Shown here piece by piece: positions 8,600 through 17,519 of a stretch of 64,000 nucleotides of DNA (position 1 is the first letter of the stretch; the number at the start of each line of letters is the position of its first letter). The notes beneath the pieces were generated by a model that worked only from the letters and a program-made list of their open reading frames with translations, was not told the origin of the DNA and did not search any database. The stretch comes from Gammaproteobacteria bacterium (GTDB taxonomy: Bacteria; Pseudomonadota; Gammaproteobacteria; Steroidobacterales; Steroidobacteraceae), in NCBI GenBank assembly GCA_018970145.1, contig JAGWWY010000002.1, positions 310,001-374,000 on the forward strand. Reading direction: 5' to 3'. The position numbers and the translations under genes are program-made.

Positions 8600-9806
8600 C
8601 ACCGGCATAGTCATCCGATACGTAGATCGCACCATCACCGCCCTCGACGACGTCCACGGGCCGCCCGATCAAACCATCGGCATTGCGGAAACCCTCGAGA
8701 AACGATCGCTCGGAGATACGCCCATCGGCATCGAAATCGAGTGCGACGACCGCATATCCGGCTGGCGTGCTGCGATTCCAAGACCCGTGCAAAGCCACCA
8801 GCGCGGTGCGGGCGTAAGCCTGCGGTCTTGCCGGGTGACGCAGAAAGCGCATGCCTAACGGTGCGGTATGAGCGCCGAACTCGTGGGCTGGCGCAAGCGT
8901 CCGTAACACTCGCGGATCAGGCGTGGCACCGTACTCGGGGTCGACGATGTCGCGCCCGTGACGGAACGGCCATCCGTAAAAACCACCCTGCACGATGCGA
9001 TTGAGTTCATCGGGCGGCAAGTCATCACCGAGTAGATCGCGACCGTTCTCGGTTGCGTACAAACTTTGATCCCAGGGCGCCCAATCGAAGCCGTAGGGGT
9101 TTCGAGTCCCGCTCGCCAGCACTTCACCCTCGCCGACTTCGCCGACTTCGCCGCCCTCGCGCGCCCAACGCATCAGGGTCGCGCGCCGCGGATCGGCCTC
9201 GATGCAAACGTTGCAGGTCGAACCCTGTCCGACATAAAGCGCGCGGTCCGGACCGATGCGGACCGTCTTGCGCCAATGGGTACCATCGGCCGTCAGCCCA
9301 GCAACTACGACTTGGCGCTCGCCCGTGACGGTCGCGGTCTGCGAGTCGAATGGAATCCGAATAATCTGGGTCGCCTCGGCGACGTAGAGATAGCCCTCGT
9401 GTAGGTCGAGCCCATTGGGTCGATCAAGCCCGCTGAACAACACGCGCCGCCCATCGGAGCGCCCATCGCCGTCACGATCGGGCTCGAGCGCGGTCACCAG
9501 TCCACCGCGAGGTTGCGAGAGCAGGATCTGGCCACCCGCTGCGACCACCAGGACGCGCGCACTCGGCAAATCGCTCGCGAAAATCGCAACCTCGTAGCCG
9601 GGTGCGGCGCGCAACTGACTTGCCACCACCGCCGCGGTTGGCGCTGCAACGCTCTCGCCCCGAATCATGCGCCACAGCATGACGCGATCAGAGATCGCAA
9701 CACCGCCTAAGAAAAACAGCCAAACGAAGCCCGTCACCGCAAGCGCGGTGAGCGACAACGCGATGCGTAACAACCAGCGTAACCAAAGCGGTCGGGGAGT
9801 TCTCAT
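8553..9806 (-). CDS. PQQ-type glucose/sorbosone dehydrogenase family protein
   Basis: The 417-residue protein has an N-terminal membrane anchor (about 11-33) followed by a six-bladed beta-propeller of the sorbosone/soluble glucose dehydrogenase family (DGDGRSDGRRVLFSGLDRPN, GTRNPYGFDW, FYGWPFRHG, HGSWNRS). Such proteins oxidise sugars or related alcohols in the periplasm with PQQ; no PQQ synthesis gene is in the window, so substrate and cofactor remain inferred. A CNVC pair and a short Gly-Glu-Val repeat (DNA 9129-9155) lie mid-protein. It is divergent from the M1 peptidase (48-base gap) and convergent with the esterase. Confidence 0.82.
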   Translation of the reverse strand: MRTPRPLWLRWLLRIALSLTALAVTGFVWLFFLGGVAISDRVMLWRMIRGESVAAPTAAVVASQLRAAPGYEVAIFASDLPSARVLVVAAGGQILLSQPRGGLVTALEPDRDGDGRSDGRRVLFSGLDRPNGLDLHEGYLYVAEATQIIRIPFDSQTATVTGERQVVVAGLTADGTHWRKTVRIGPDRALYVGQGSTCNVCIEADPRRATLMRWAREGGEVGEVGEGEVLASGTRNPYGFDWAPWDQSLYATENGRDLLGDDLPPDELNRIVQGGFYGWPFRHGRDIVDPEYGATPDPRVLRTLAPAHEFGAHTAPLGMRFLRHPARPQAYARTALVALHGSWNRSTPAGYAVVALDFDADGRISERSFLEGFRNADGLIGRPVDVVEGGDGAIYVSDDYAGVIYRVRALPSSSNGG

Positions 9807-9841
9807 GGCGCTGCAGTATCCCAGAGCGCCCGTCCCGCGGG

Positions 9842-9847
9842 TAGAAT
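9842..9847 (+). promoter_or_regulatory. Candidate -10 box before the M1 peptidase gene
   Basis: TAGAAT ends 7 bases before the ATG at 9855. A start of transcription 6-8 bases downstream would fall almost on the ATG, so the message would be leaderless or nearly so. No Shine-Dalgarno or convincing -35 is visible. Confidence 0.35.
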
Positions 9848-9854
9848 CGGCGGG

Positions 9855-12329
9855 ATGAAATACGCCAGTGCCGCCCTGTTCGGGCTATTCCTGACCTTCG
9901 CGTTCACACCTGCCAACGCCAGTAACGGCAAGGGCATCCCAGGAGATGCAGACTTGCGATTCGCGCAACTCGAGACCTTGTTGCCGACCGCGGGCACGAC
10001 TCGAACGGCCTCGGGTGCGCCCGGAGCCCAATATTGGCAGCAACGGGCGGACTATCGAATCAAAGTCACGCTCGATGAGCAGCGTCACCGACTCGTCGCC
10101 TCCCAAAGCATCACCTATATGAATCGCTCACCCGATTCGCTCTCGTACGTCTGGCTGCAGCTCGATCAAAATATTTTCAAGGACGACTCCATCGCGCGTC
10201 GCTCGGAGGTCGCCGCTAACTCGGGCACGCGCCGAGATAGCGTCGGCAAAGGCGACAGCTTGAGCTTTGCGGCGATGCGCCGTCATCAGGCTTTCCAGGA
10301 TCGCAAGTACGGCTTCGAGATCGGCTCGGTACGCGACGCCTCGGGTCGCACTCTGAGCACGACCGTCAATGACACCATGATGCGTATCGATTTGCCGCAG
10401 CCGCTGCGCCCCGGGACGAGCATCGAGATCCGCTTTGACTGGGAGTCGAACATCGTCAATGAGGCAGCCATCGGTGCACGCGGCGGCTACGAGTACTTTG
10501 AGGAAACCAACACCTACCAATACTTCCTCGCACAATGGTTCCCGCGCCTCGTCGCCTACACGGACTACACGGGTTGGCAGCACAAACAGTTCTTGGGTCG
10601 CGGCGAGTTCACGCTTGAGTTCGGCGACTACGACATCGAGCTGACGGTGCCCGCCGATCACATCGTTGCCTCGACGGGCGAGTTACAGAATGCCGATGCC
10701 ATTCTCACCACCACGCAGCGCGAGCGCTTGAAGCGCGCGGCCACTGCGAAATCACCCGTCTTCATCGTCACGCCCGAAGAAGCCAAGGCGAATGAGAAGG
10801 AAGGCACGGATCGCACGCGAACTTGGCGCTTCAAGGCCCAAAACGTGCGTGACTTCGCTTGGGCGAGCTCGCGCAAATACATTTGGGACGCCATGGGCTA
10901 TCGACAAAACGATGCGGCGCGCCCCTTCGTGATGGCCATGTCGTTCTACCCCAACGAAGGTGAGCCGATCTGGTCAAAATATTCGACTCATGCCGTCATC
11001 CATACGATGGAGGTTTACTCGCGATTCTCTTTCCCTTACCCCTACCCAGTCGCCATCTCGGTGAACTCTTGGGAACGCGGTGGCATGGAATACCCCATGA
11101 TCACCTTCAACGGCTATCGACCGACGGCAGATGAAAAAACCGGCAAGCTCACTTACTCGCGCAATACGAAGTACGGCTTGATCGGCGTGATCATCCACGA
11201 AGTGGGTCACATCTATTTCCCGATGATCGTGAACTCGGACGAGCGTCAGTGGACGTGGATGGACGAAGGCCTCAACACGTTTCTCGAGTACATGGCCGAG
11301 CTCGAGTGGGAAGAGAAGTTTCCGGCCTTCGGTGATAAGACCAACGTGCTCGATGCCATCACGACATACATGCAATCGAGCGATCAAGTGCCGATCATGA
11401 CCAACTCCGAGAGCATCGTGCAGTTCGGTCCGAACGCCTACTCAAAGCCCGCCGCCGCGCTGTCGGTCTTGCGTGAAGTGGTGATGGGCCGCGAGCTGTT
11501 CGATCATGCCTTTCGTGAATACGCCAATCGCTGGAAGTTCAAGCGCCCGACTCCGGCGGACTTCTTCCGTACGATGGAGGACGCCTCGGGTGTCGATCTC
11601 GACTGGTTCTGGCGCGGGTGGTTCTACGGCACGGACCACGTCGATGTCGCCGTCGGCGATATCCGTGAATATCAGGTCTCGAGCCAGGATCCCGATGTCG
11701 AGTTCCCGTTGAAGCGCTCCGAGTTCGCTCGCGATTGGCCAGACTCCCACTCGCAAAAGCTCAACAAGGCCGAGGGTCGTACCCCACGGCTCGAACGCTA
11801 CCCCGAGCTGAAAGACTTCTATAACGAAAACGACGCCTTCGTCGTCACCAACAAGGATCGCAACGAGTACCGCGAGTTCCTTGAGAAGCTCAAGCCTTGG
11901 GAGAAAGCAACTTTCGAGCGCGCCGTGAAAGCGGGCGAGCACGTCTACTTCGTCGACTTCCGTAATGTGGGCGGACTCGTGACCCCGTTGCCGCTGACCC
12001 TGAATTATGTCGATGGCAGCCGCGAGGACTATCTGATCCCGGCTGAAGTCTGGCGTTACAACGCAATCGAGGTGACGAAGCTTTTCATCCGCGACAAGCG
12101 CATCGCGAGCATCGAACTCGATCGGAATCATCTAATCGCCGATGCCGACAAGAGCAACAACGTCTCGCCGCGCCGCATCGCGCAGAGCCGCATCGAGCTG
12201 TTCCGCGCTCGCGATGCGGGTCGTAACCAAATGCTCGATGCACTCGCCGAACTGAAGACCCAAGGCAAGAGCGGCGATGCAGCCAAGACCGAGGAGAAAG
12301 CACTGCCGCTCGCGCCGGCCCAGCCGTAA
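9855..12329 (+). CDS. M1 family metallopeptidase, secreted
   Basis: The 824-residue protein has an N-terminal signal peptide (about 1-22) and a gluzincin M1 catalytic domain. The zinc site is HEVGH (His448, Glu449, His452) with the third ligand Glu471 in WMDEGLN, the exact HExxH-18-E spacing. A GGMEYP stretch near residue 410 stands where aminopeptidases have GAMEN, so exopeptidase activity is plausible but altered. The C-terminal part (about 620-824) matches nothing I can name. It probably trims peptides in the periplasm or is surface-bound. The DUF6702 gene follows by 21 bases. Confidence 0.87.
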   Translation: MKYASAALFGLFLTFAFTPANASNGKGIPGDADLRFAQLETLLPTAGTTRTASGAPGAQYWQQRADYRIKVTLDEQRHRLVASQSITYMNRSPDSLSYVWLQLDQNIFKDDSIARRSEVAANSGTRRDSVGKGDSLSFAAMRRHQAFQDRKYGFEIGSVRDASGRTLSTTVNDTMMRIDLPQPLRPGTSIEIRFDWESNIVNEAAIGARGGYEYFEETNTYQYFLAQWFPRLVAYTDYTGWQHKQFLGRGEFTLEFGDYDIELTVPADHIVASTGELQNADAILTTTQRERLKRAATAKSPVFIVTPEEAKANEKEGTDRTRTWRFKAQNVRDFAWASSRKYIWDAMGYRQNDAARPFVMAMSFYPNEGEPIWSKYSTHAVIHTMEVYSRFSFPYPYPVAISVNSWERGGMEYPMITFNGYRPTADEKTGKLTYSRNTKYGLIGVIIHEVGHIYFPMIVNSDERQWTWMDEGLNTFLEYMAELEWEEKFPAFGDKTNVLDAITTYMQSSDQVPIMTNSESIVQFGPNAYSKPAAALSVLREVVMGRELFDHAFREYANRWKFKRPTPADFFRTMEDASGVDLDWFWRGWFYGTDHVDVAVGDIREYQVSSQDPDVEFPLKRSEFARDWPDSHSQKLNKAEGRTPRLERYPELKDFYNENDAFVVTNKDRNEYREFLEKLKPWEKATFERAVKAGEHVYFVDFRNVGGLVTPLPLTLNYVDGSREDYLIPAEVWRYNAIEVTKLFIRDKRIASIELDRNHLIADADKSNNVSPRRIAQSRIELFRARDAGRNQMLDALAELKTQGKSGDAAKTEEKALPLAPAQP

Positions 12330-12350
12330 CAGGACCCTGGAACGAAACGG

Positions 12351-12884
12351 ATGATGGATGTCACTCGACGCCGCTGGATGCTGGGCGCACTGGCGCTCGG
12401 CACCGTCGGCGGCTTGGCGCCGAACGGATTACTTGCCCATCGTGCACACGTCACTCTGACGAGACTGTCAGCGAATCGGCGTACCCGGCGTTGGGAATGG
12501 AGTCACTCGATCCACTTTCACGATGCCGCCCTCGCGCTTCAACGACTTGCCCCCGGTAAGGATTTGCAACCGGTCGATGCTGCCGGACAAGCTCGGTTGA
12601 TGTTCGAACTCGAACAGCGCTTCCGTTGGATCACGCCAAGCGGTAATCAACTGCAGCCGCAGGCAGTCGCCGCCGAGCTGCAAGGCGACGGACTCGTTCT
12701 CTACCAGGATTGCGGGGCTCCCGATGAAGTCGGCAGCTACGAGGTGGAGTGCCACCTACTACACGACATCTTTGAAGCTCAAAGTAATACCGTCAGCATC
12801 GAGCTCGTCGAGCCACCTCTGCGGCGCCAACTGACGGCCACGATGCCGACGACTCGATTCGAGTTGCGGGCGCGTGGAGGCTAG
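12351..12884 (+). CDS. DUF6702 family protein
   Basis: The 177-residue protein has an N-terminal export signal with RRRW ahead of a hydrophobic stretch (about 12-28), which may be a Tat-type signal. A small beta-rich domain follows (FHDAALALQRL, FRWITPSGNQLQP, CHLLHDIFEAQSNTV). I recognise it as DUF6702-like, a family often found beside M1 peptidases, as here. The function is unknown; a periplasmic partner of the upstream peptidase is a reasonable guess. Its last 10 bases overlap the CCA end of the opposing tRNA-Cys. Confidence 0.7.
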   Translation: MMDVTRRRWMLGALALGTVGGLAPNGLLAHRAHVTLTRLSANRRTRRWEWSHSIHFHDAALALQRLAPGKDLQPVDAAGQARLMFELEQRFRWITPSGNQLQPQAVAAELQGDGLVLYQDCGAPDEVGSYEVECHLLHDIFEAQSNTVSIELVEPPLRRQLTATMPTTRFELRARGG

Positions 12885-12948
12885 GGTCGGAATCGAACCG
12901 GCGTAGACGGCTTTGCAGGCCGCTGCATGACCACTCTGCCACCTAGCC
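12875..12948 (-). tRNA. tRNA-Cys (anticodon GCA)
   Basis: The 74-base gene has acceptor GGCTAGG/CCCTAGCC, anticodon loop CTGCAAA (GCA), U73 discriminator as expected for cysteine, and encoded CCA. It lies downstream of tRNA-Gly, as cysT follows glyW in E. coli. Its 3' end overlaps the end of the convergent DUF6702 gene by 10 bases. Confidence 0.97.
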
Positions 12949-12965
12949 GCACTGCGTTAAGAGAA

Positions 12966-13041
<76 letters not shown>

Positions 13042-13084
13042 TCTGGAACAGAGGGGCAAGATTGTAGGGCCAACCCGCCGTAAG

Positions 13085-13657
13085 TCAAGGTGCCGACGAC
13101 GCTCTCCCCTTCAAGTCCGGCCAAGCCGCTCGCAAATAGTCGATCGCAGAAATCACCGTCAGCACCGCCGCGATCGCGGTCAGTAACACCCCGAGCTTGT
13201 AGGTTGGGAGGAACCACACATCCCAGCGGATCAGCATCATCGACAAGCCGACGATCTGCAGTATCGTCTTGAGCTTACCGAGCTTGGAGACCGCGACCTT
13301 GCGTCGCTGACCGATCTCGGCCATCCACTCGCGCAGCGCGGAAATGGCGATCTCACGACCGATGATGACGATAGCCGGCAACACCACGATCAAACGCGGA
13401 TCTTTGCTCACGAGCAGCACGAGCGCGACGGCGACGATCAGTTTGTCGGCGACCGGGTCGAGAAATGCCCCCAACCGAGAGGTCTGGCCCAGCTTGCGCG
13501 CGTAGTACCCATCGAGCGTATCGGTGATACCAGCGATGGCGAATAAGGCCCCTGCCGCGGGATCCGACCACGGAAACGGCATGTAGAACAGCACCACGAC
13601 CAGCGGAATCGCAAAGATACGCATCCAGGTCAGTACATTCGGAACGGTCCAGAGCAT
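13085..13657 (-). CDS. pgsA: CDP-diacylglycerol-glycerol-3-phosphate phosphatidyltransferase
   Basis: Inner-membrane enzyme making phosphatidylglycerophosphate, the committed step to phosphatidylglycerol and cardiolipin. The 190 residues have about five helices and the complete CDP-alcohol phosphotransferase signature DG..AR........G...D...D (from DGYYARKLG to FLDPVADKL, about residues 48-71). It starts 6 bases after the uvrC stop and is followed by tRNA-Gly and tRNA-Cys on the same strand. Confidence 0.95.
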   Translation of the reverse strand: MLWTVPNVLTWMRIFAIPLVVVLFYMPFPWSDPAAGALFAIAGITDTLDGYYARKLGQTSRLGAFLDPVADKLIVAVALVLLVSKDPRLIVVLPAIVIIGREIAISALREWMAEIGQRRKVAVSKLGKLKTILQIVGLSMMLIRWDVWFLPTYKLGVLLTAIAAVLTVISAIDYLRAAWPDLKGRASSAP

Positions 13658-13663
13658 GGTTCT

Positions 13664-15478
13664 CTACTCGCCGGGGTGCAACGAATCATAAAGGTTTTGC
13701 GCCAACGCAGGACCGATTCCCGGCGCGCGCTCGAGATCCGAACGTGCGGCTTTCAGCACCCCTTGCAGCCCGCCGAAATGCTGCAGCAGGGCCTTGCGCT
13801 TAGCCGGCCCCAAGCCGGGTACGGTCTCAAGTATCGACTCATTGAAACGCAGCGCACGACGACGCCGGTGCCCCGTGATCGCAAAACGATGCGCCTCGTC
13901 GCGAATACGTTGAATCAGCTTCAAGGCCGCCGACTGCGCACCCGGCACCAAGGGTACTTCACCGCGCCAATGCAATCGCTCCTGTCCCGCCCGCCGATCC
14001 GGTCCCTTTGAAACACCGAGGGTCGGTACCGCCGCAAACTCGAGTTGCTGCAATACCTCGCGCACACCGGCAAGCTGCGCCGGACCACCGTCGATTACCA
14101 GCAGATCAGGTCTCGCGATTTCGCCCGCTGCGATGCGCGCATAGCGCCGCTCGATTGCCTGCCGCAGCGCACCGTAGTCATCGCCAGCGGCGACCCCCGT
14201 GATGTTGAAGCGACGGTAATCCTTCTTGAGAGGACCCTCCGGCCCAAAGACAACACAGGAAGCGACGGTCCCTTCGCCTTGCGTGTGGCTGACGTCGAAG
14301 CATTCCATGCGAGCGGGCGGTGCGACCAACTCCAGCAAAGCGGCCAACGCGGTGTAATCCTCTCGATAGCCCTCGCGACGTGCAAGGCGCATGCGCAGCG
14401 CGTTGGTGGCATTGTCGCGAGCCATTTCCACCCACCGCGCCGCGAGACCACGTTGTGCGTGTCGTAACCGCACACCGCGTCCGACCAGTACGCCGAGGGC
14501 ATCGGCAATCGGCTCGGCGTCGTCAAGCGCTAAGCTCGTGTAAATCTCCGGTGGCGGCGTTTGCTCGTGGTAATACTGAACGATGAATGAAGACAAGGCC
14601 TCGGCGGGCTCAGCCAGCAAAGCCTGCGGAAAGTAGCTCGATGTGCCGAGGCTCCGCCCACCACGAACCGGCATCACGCTGATGCCATAACCACCGGGAT
14701 CGCCCGTGATGGCGAAGATGTCGGCATCACGCTCATCGTCAGCTGCTACGACCTGCTGCGACTGCAATTCTTTGATCGCCGCGATCTGATCCCGAATCGA
14801 CGCGGCCCGTTCGAACTCGAGGCGCTGCGACGCGTCCTCCATTCGATCTGCGAGCTCGCGCAAAACTTCGTCGTTACGCCCCTCGAGCACCCGCACCGCA
14901 GCGGATACATCGCGTGCATAGTCCGGCTGCGAAATGAGCCCAACGCAAGGCGCGGAGCAACGTCCGATTTGAAATTGCAGGCAAGGCCGGCTGCGATGCG
15001 CAAAATAGCTATCGCGACACGGACGCAAGCGAAACACCTTCTGCAGGTAATGCAATGACTCCGAGACGGCACCGGCGTTCGGATAGGGACCAAAGAAACG
15101 CCCTCGCAGGTTTCGACTGCCGCGATACACCGACAGGCGCGGAAACTCATGATCGTCGCTGAGCCAAAGGTAGGGGAAACTTTTGTCATCCCGAAGTACC
15201 ACGTTGTACTTCGGGTGTAGCGCCTTGATGAGATTATGCTCGAGCAGCAGTGCCTCGGTTTCCGAACGGGTGACGGTCACCTCTATCGACGCAATCTGCG
15301 CCACGAGCGCCTGCACCTTCGGGTGAATGTTCGAGGGCACAAAATAGCTACCCACGCGATCGCGCAAACTCTTGGCCTTGCCCACGTAGAGCAGCAAGCC
15401 ATCGGCCGCGAACATCCGATAGACGCCCGGTCGCCGCGGCAAGCTCGCCACGAAACCGCGGGCATCGAAAGCACTCAC
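13664..15478 (-). CDS. uvrC: UvrABC excinuclease subunit C
   Basis: Dual-incision nuclease of nucleotide excision repair. The 604-residue product contains an N-terminal GIY-YIG domain (GVYRMF...LYVGKAK, about 15-40) and a UVR motif (about 200-240). The RNase H-like nuclease follows (FDVSHTQGEGTVASCVVF and LLVIDGGPAQL), then tandem HhH motifs (VPGLGPAKRKALL, APGIGPALAQNL). I chose GTG 15478 because it overlaps the upstream glycosylase stop as GTGA and matches the family N-terminus; a longer frame to 15583 adds only residues inside the neighbour. pgsA follows by 6 bases. Confidence 0.95.
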   Translation of the reverse strand: MSAFDARGFVASLPRRPGVYRMFAADGLLLYVGKAKSLRDRVGSYFVPSNIHPKVQALVAQIASIEVTVTRSETEALLLEHNLIKALHPKYNVVLRDDKSFPYLWLSDDHEFPRLSVYRGSRNLRGRFFGPYPNAGAVSESLHYLQKVFRLRPCRDSYFAHRSRPCLQFQIGRCSAPCVGLISQPDYARDVSAAVRVLEGRNDEVLRELADRMEDASQRLEFERAASIRDQIAAIKELQSQQVVAADDERDADIFAITGDPGGYGISVMPVRGGRSLGTSSYFPQALLAEPAEALSSFIVQYYHEQTPPPEIYTSLALDDAEPIADALGVLVGRGVRLRHAQRGLAARWVEMARDNATNALRMRLARREGYREDYTALAALLELVAPPARMECFDVSHTQGEGTVASCVVFGPEGPLKKDYRRFNITGVAAGDDYGALRQAIERRYARIAAGEIARPDLLVIDGGPAQLAGVREVLQQLEFAAVPTLGVSKGPDRRAGQERLHWRGEVPLVPGAQSAALKLIQRIRDEAHRFAITGHRRRRALRFNESILETVPGLGPAKRKALLQHFGGLQGVLKAARSDLERAPGIGPALAQNLYDSLHPGE

Positions 15479-16116
15479 CGTGACAAAGCCTCCGCTCGCT
15501 GCAGCACCGCGAGAAACATCTCGCGGGTGAGACGACGCGTTTGCGTGTTGTATCGGCTGCAATGATACGAGTCGATCAGCCAACGGCCATCGGCAAGCCG
15601 ATGCTCGGCCGCATGCGCGAAGTGATACGCGCCGCGTGGCTCACCAAAAGCATCGAGAATCGCATCGTGTGCAATGCGACCCAACGCGAGAATGACTCGC
15701 AAGTTTTGATATTCCTCGAACTCCGCCTTCAGCCAGCCGTTACACTCGCGCGCCTCCGCGGGAGTCGGCTTGTTGGCGGGCGGCACGCATTTAACGGCAT
15801 TGGTGATCCGCACGCCGCGCAGCTGCAAACCATCGTCACGGGACTCGGACACCACCTTGCTCGAGACGCCGACGGTGTGCAGGGTCTCGTAGAGCAGAAT
15901 CCCGGCGTGATCGCCCGTGAACGGCCGACCGGTGCGATTTGCGCCATGCATCCCGGGCGCCAAACCCACCACCAGCCAACTCGGATTCGCATCACCGAAG
16001 GCCGCCACGGGTGCGGCGTGATAACCGGGAAACTTCCGACCAGATTGCTCCCGAAACTCCACGAGCCGCGGACAACGTCGACAAACAGGGTCGAAGCTGC
16101 AAGAGGCCGAACTCAT
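15475..16116 (-). CDS. Uracil-DNA glycosylase, family 5 (UdgB-like)
   Basis: Removes uracil and possibly other deaminated bases from DNA. The 213-residue protein has Fe-S-type cysteines near the N-terminus (CSFDPVCRRC), motif A GLAPGMHGANRTGRPFTGD, which lacks the polar catalytic residue of family 1 as family 5 does, and the C-terminal DSYHCSRYNTQTRRLT loop. The ATG at 16116 is preferred. An in-frame GTG at 16140 would overlap the icd stop; neither has a clear Shine-Dalgarno. It is coupled to uvrC by a GTGA overlap, forming a small DNA-repair unit behind icd. Confidence 0.87.
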   Translation of the reverse strand: MSSASCSFDPVCRRCPRLVEFREQSGRKFPGYHAAPVAAFGDANPSWLVVGLAPGMHGANRTGRPFTGDHAGILLYETLHTVGVSSKVVSESRDDGLQLRGVRITNAVKCVPPANKPTPAEARECNGWLKAEFEEYQNLRVILALGRIAHDAILDAFGEPRGAYHFAHAAEHRLADGRWLIDSYHCSRYNTQTRRLTREMFLAVLQRAEALSR

Positions 16117-16132
16117 GGGTTGATCACGCGCA

Positions 16133-17461
16133 TCAATCACTCATGTGACGGATGATCGCGTCACCGAAACCGGAGCAACTCATCAACTTGGCACCGGGTA
16201 TCAATTGCTGCATCGCCTCCTCGACGTTACGACGAGCAGCCAGTTCGCGCTTGCTGGCACGAATGGCCTCGCGGAGTCTTGCGAGATCGTAAGTCAGTTC
16301 TTTCGCGGCGATCGTACTGGCAACGCCCTTGATGATGAGATCGGCAGCTTCGCCCCACTTGAGGTAACGCAGCATCATCTCGGCCGACAAGATGATCGAG
16401 CCCGGGTTGACCCGATCCTTGCCGGCGAATCCCGGCGCTGTACCATGGGTGGCTTCGAACACCGCAAGACCGTGGCCGATATTGCCGCCCGGCGCGATAC
16501 CGATACCACCGACCTGCGCCGCAAGCGCATCCGAGATGTAGTCGCCGTTCAGGTTTAAGGTGGCGATCACGTCGTACTCTTCCGGACGCAGCAATACTTG
16601 CTGCAGGAAGTTGTCGGCGATGACGTCCTTGACCACGATGTCCTTGCCGGTGATCGGGTTGCGGAAGCTCATCCAAGGGCCGCCACCAAACTCGCTCGCA
16701 CCGAATTCGTCCTTCGCCAACTGGTAGCCCCAGTTGCGAAACGCCCCTTCGGTGTACTTCATGATGTTGCCCTTGTGCACGAGCGTCACCGATACCCGAT
16801 CGTTCTCGATCGCGTACTGGATAGCCATGCGGATCAATCGCTGGCTGCCCTCCTTCGAAACGGGCTTGATGCCGATACCAGAGCTCGCCGGGAAGCGGAT
16901 GCCCTTCGCGTGTAACTCCGATTGCAGAAAGTGGATCAAGCGCTGCACTTCATTCGAGCCCGCCGGATATTCGATTCCCGCGTAGATGTCTTCGGTGTTC
17001 TCGCGAAACACGACCATATCGGTCAAGGAGGCATCCTGCATGGGCGTCGCGACACCCGGGAAATATCGAATCGGTCGTACGCAAGCGTAGAGGTCTAAAG
17101 TCTGACGCATGACCACGTTCAGCGAGCGAATACCGCCACCGATCGGCGTCCCGAGCGGCCCTTTGATCGAGACGACGAACTCACGCAACGCATGCAGCGA
17201 TTCATCTGGGAACCACGTTCCACAGACCTGATTACCCTTCTCGCCTGCAAAAATTTCCATCCATTCAATGCGACGACGATCACCGTAGGCTTTGGCCACC
17301 GCGGCATCTACCACCTTGCGCATGACGGGTGTGATGTCTATCCCGATACCGTCGCCTTCGATGAACGGGATGATGGGACGATCCGGCACGTTGAGGCTGC
17401 CGTCCGCGTTGATCGTGATGCGACCGCCGGCGGTCGGTACCTGAATGAACTCATACTTCAT
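16133..17461 (-). CDS. icd: NADP-dependent isocitrate dehydrogenase
   Basis: TCA-cycle enzyme converting isocitrate to 2-oxoglutarate and CO2. The 442 residues carry [14 protein letters not shown] and the [13 protein letters not shown] loop, with Ser113 at the same position as the AceK-phosphorylated serine of E. coli Icd. A phosphorylation switch at the glyoxylate branch point is therefore possible, though aceK is not in the window. The ATG at 17461 lies 4 bases after a strong hairpin, with no visible Shine-Dalgarno. It lies downstream of aceBA on the same strand. Confidence 0.95.
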   Translation of the reverse strand: MKYEFIQVPTAGGRITINADGSLNVPDRPIIPFIEGDGIGIDITPVMRKVVDAAVAKAYGDRRRIEWMEIFAGEKGNQVCGTWFPDESLHALREFVVSIKGPLGTPIGGGIRSLNVVMRQTLDLYACVRPIRYFPGVATPMQDASLTDMVVFRENTEDIYAGIEYPAGSNEVQRLIHFLQSELHAKGIRFPASSGIGIKPVSKEGSQRLIRMAIQYAIENDRVSVTLVHKGNIMKYTEGAFRNWGYQLAKDEFGASEFGGGPWMSFRNPITGKDIVVKDVIADNFLQQVLLRPEEYDVIATLNLNGDYISDALAAQVGGIGIAPGGNIGHGLAVFEATHGTAPGFAGKDRVNPGSIILSAEMMLRYLKWGEAADLIIKGVASTIAAKELTYDLARLREAIRASKRELAARRNVEEAMQQLIPGAKLMSCSGFGDAIIRHMSD

Positions 17462-17465
17462 GAAA

Positions 17466-17500
17466 AATCCGCGCCCTTGCTCGTCCGAAGGGCGCGGATT
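17466..17500 (-). terminator. Hairpin terminator after aceA, abutting the icd start
   Basis: A perfect 13-bp inverted repeat (17466-17478 with 17488-17500, 9-base loop) is followed on the minus strand by a run of five T (17467-17463), then C, then the icd ATG. It has the form of a Rho-independent terminator for aceBA, and it also sits where an icd ribosome binding site would be expected. Confidence 0.8.
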
Positions 17501-17503
17501 CTA
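17498..17503 (-). promoter_or_regulatory. Candidate -10 box for icd
   Basis: TAGAAT on the minus strand straddles the upstream arm of the aceA/icd hairpin. Transcription from it would start inside the hairpin, so the icd message would carry only part of the stem. The -35 match is poor. Confidence 0.35.
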
Positions 17504-17519
17504 CCCGAGGCCGCGAGAC

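Noticed and set aside
6633-12948. Integrated element using tRNA-Leu or tRNA-Cys as attachment site
   Set aside because: No integrase and no duplicated tRNA 3' end was seen at the other side; rearrangement remains possible but an integrative element is not supported.
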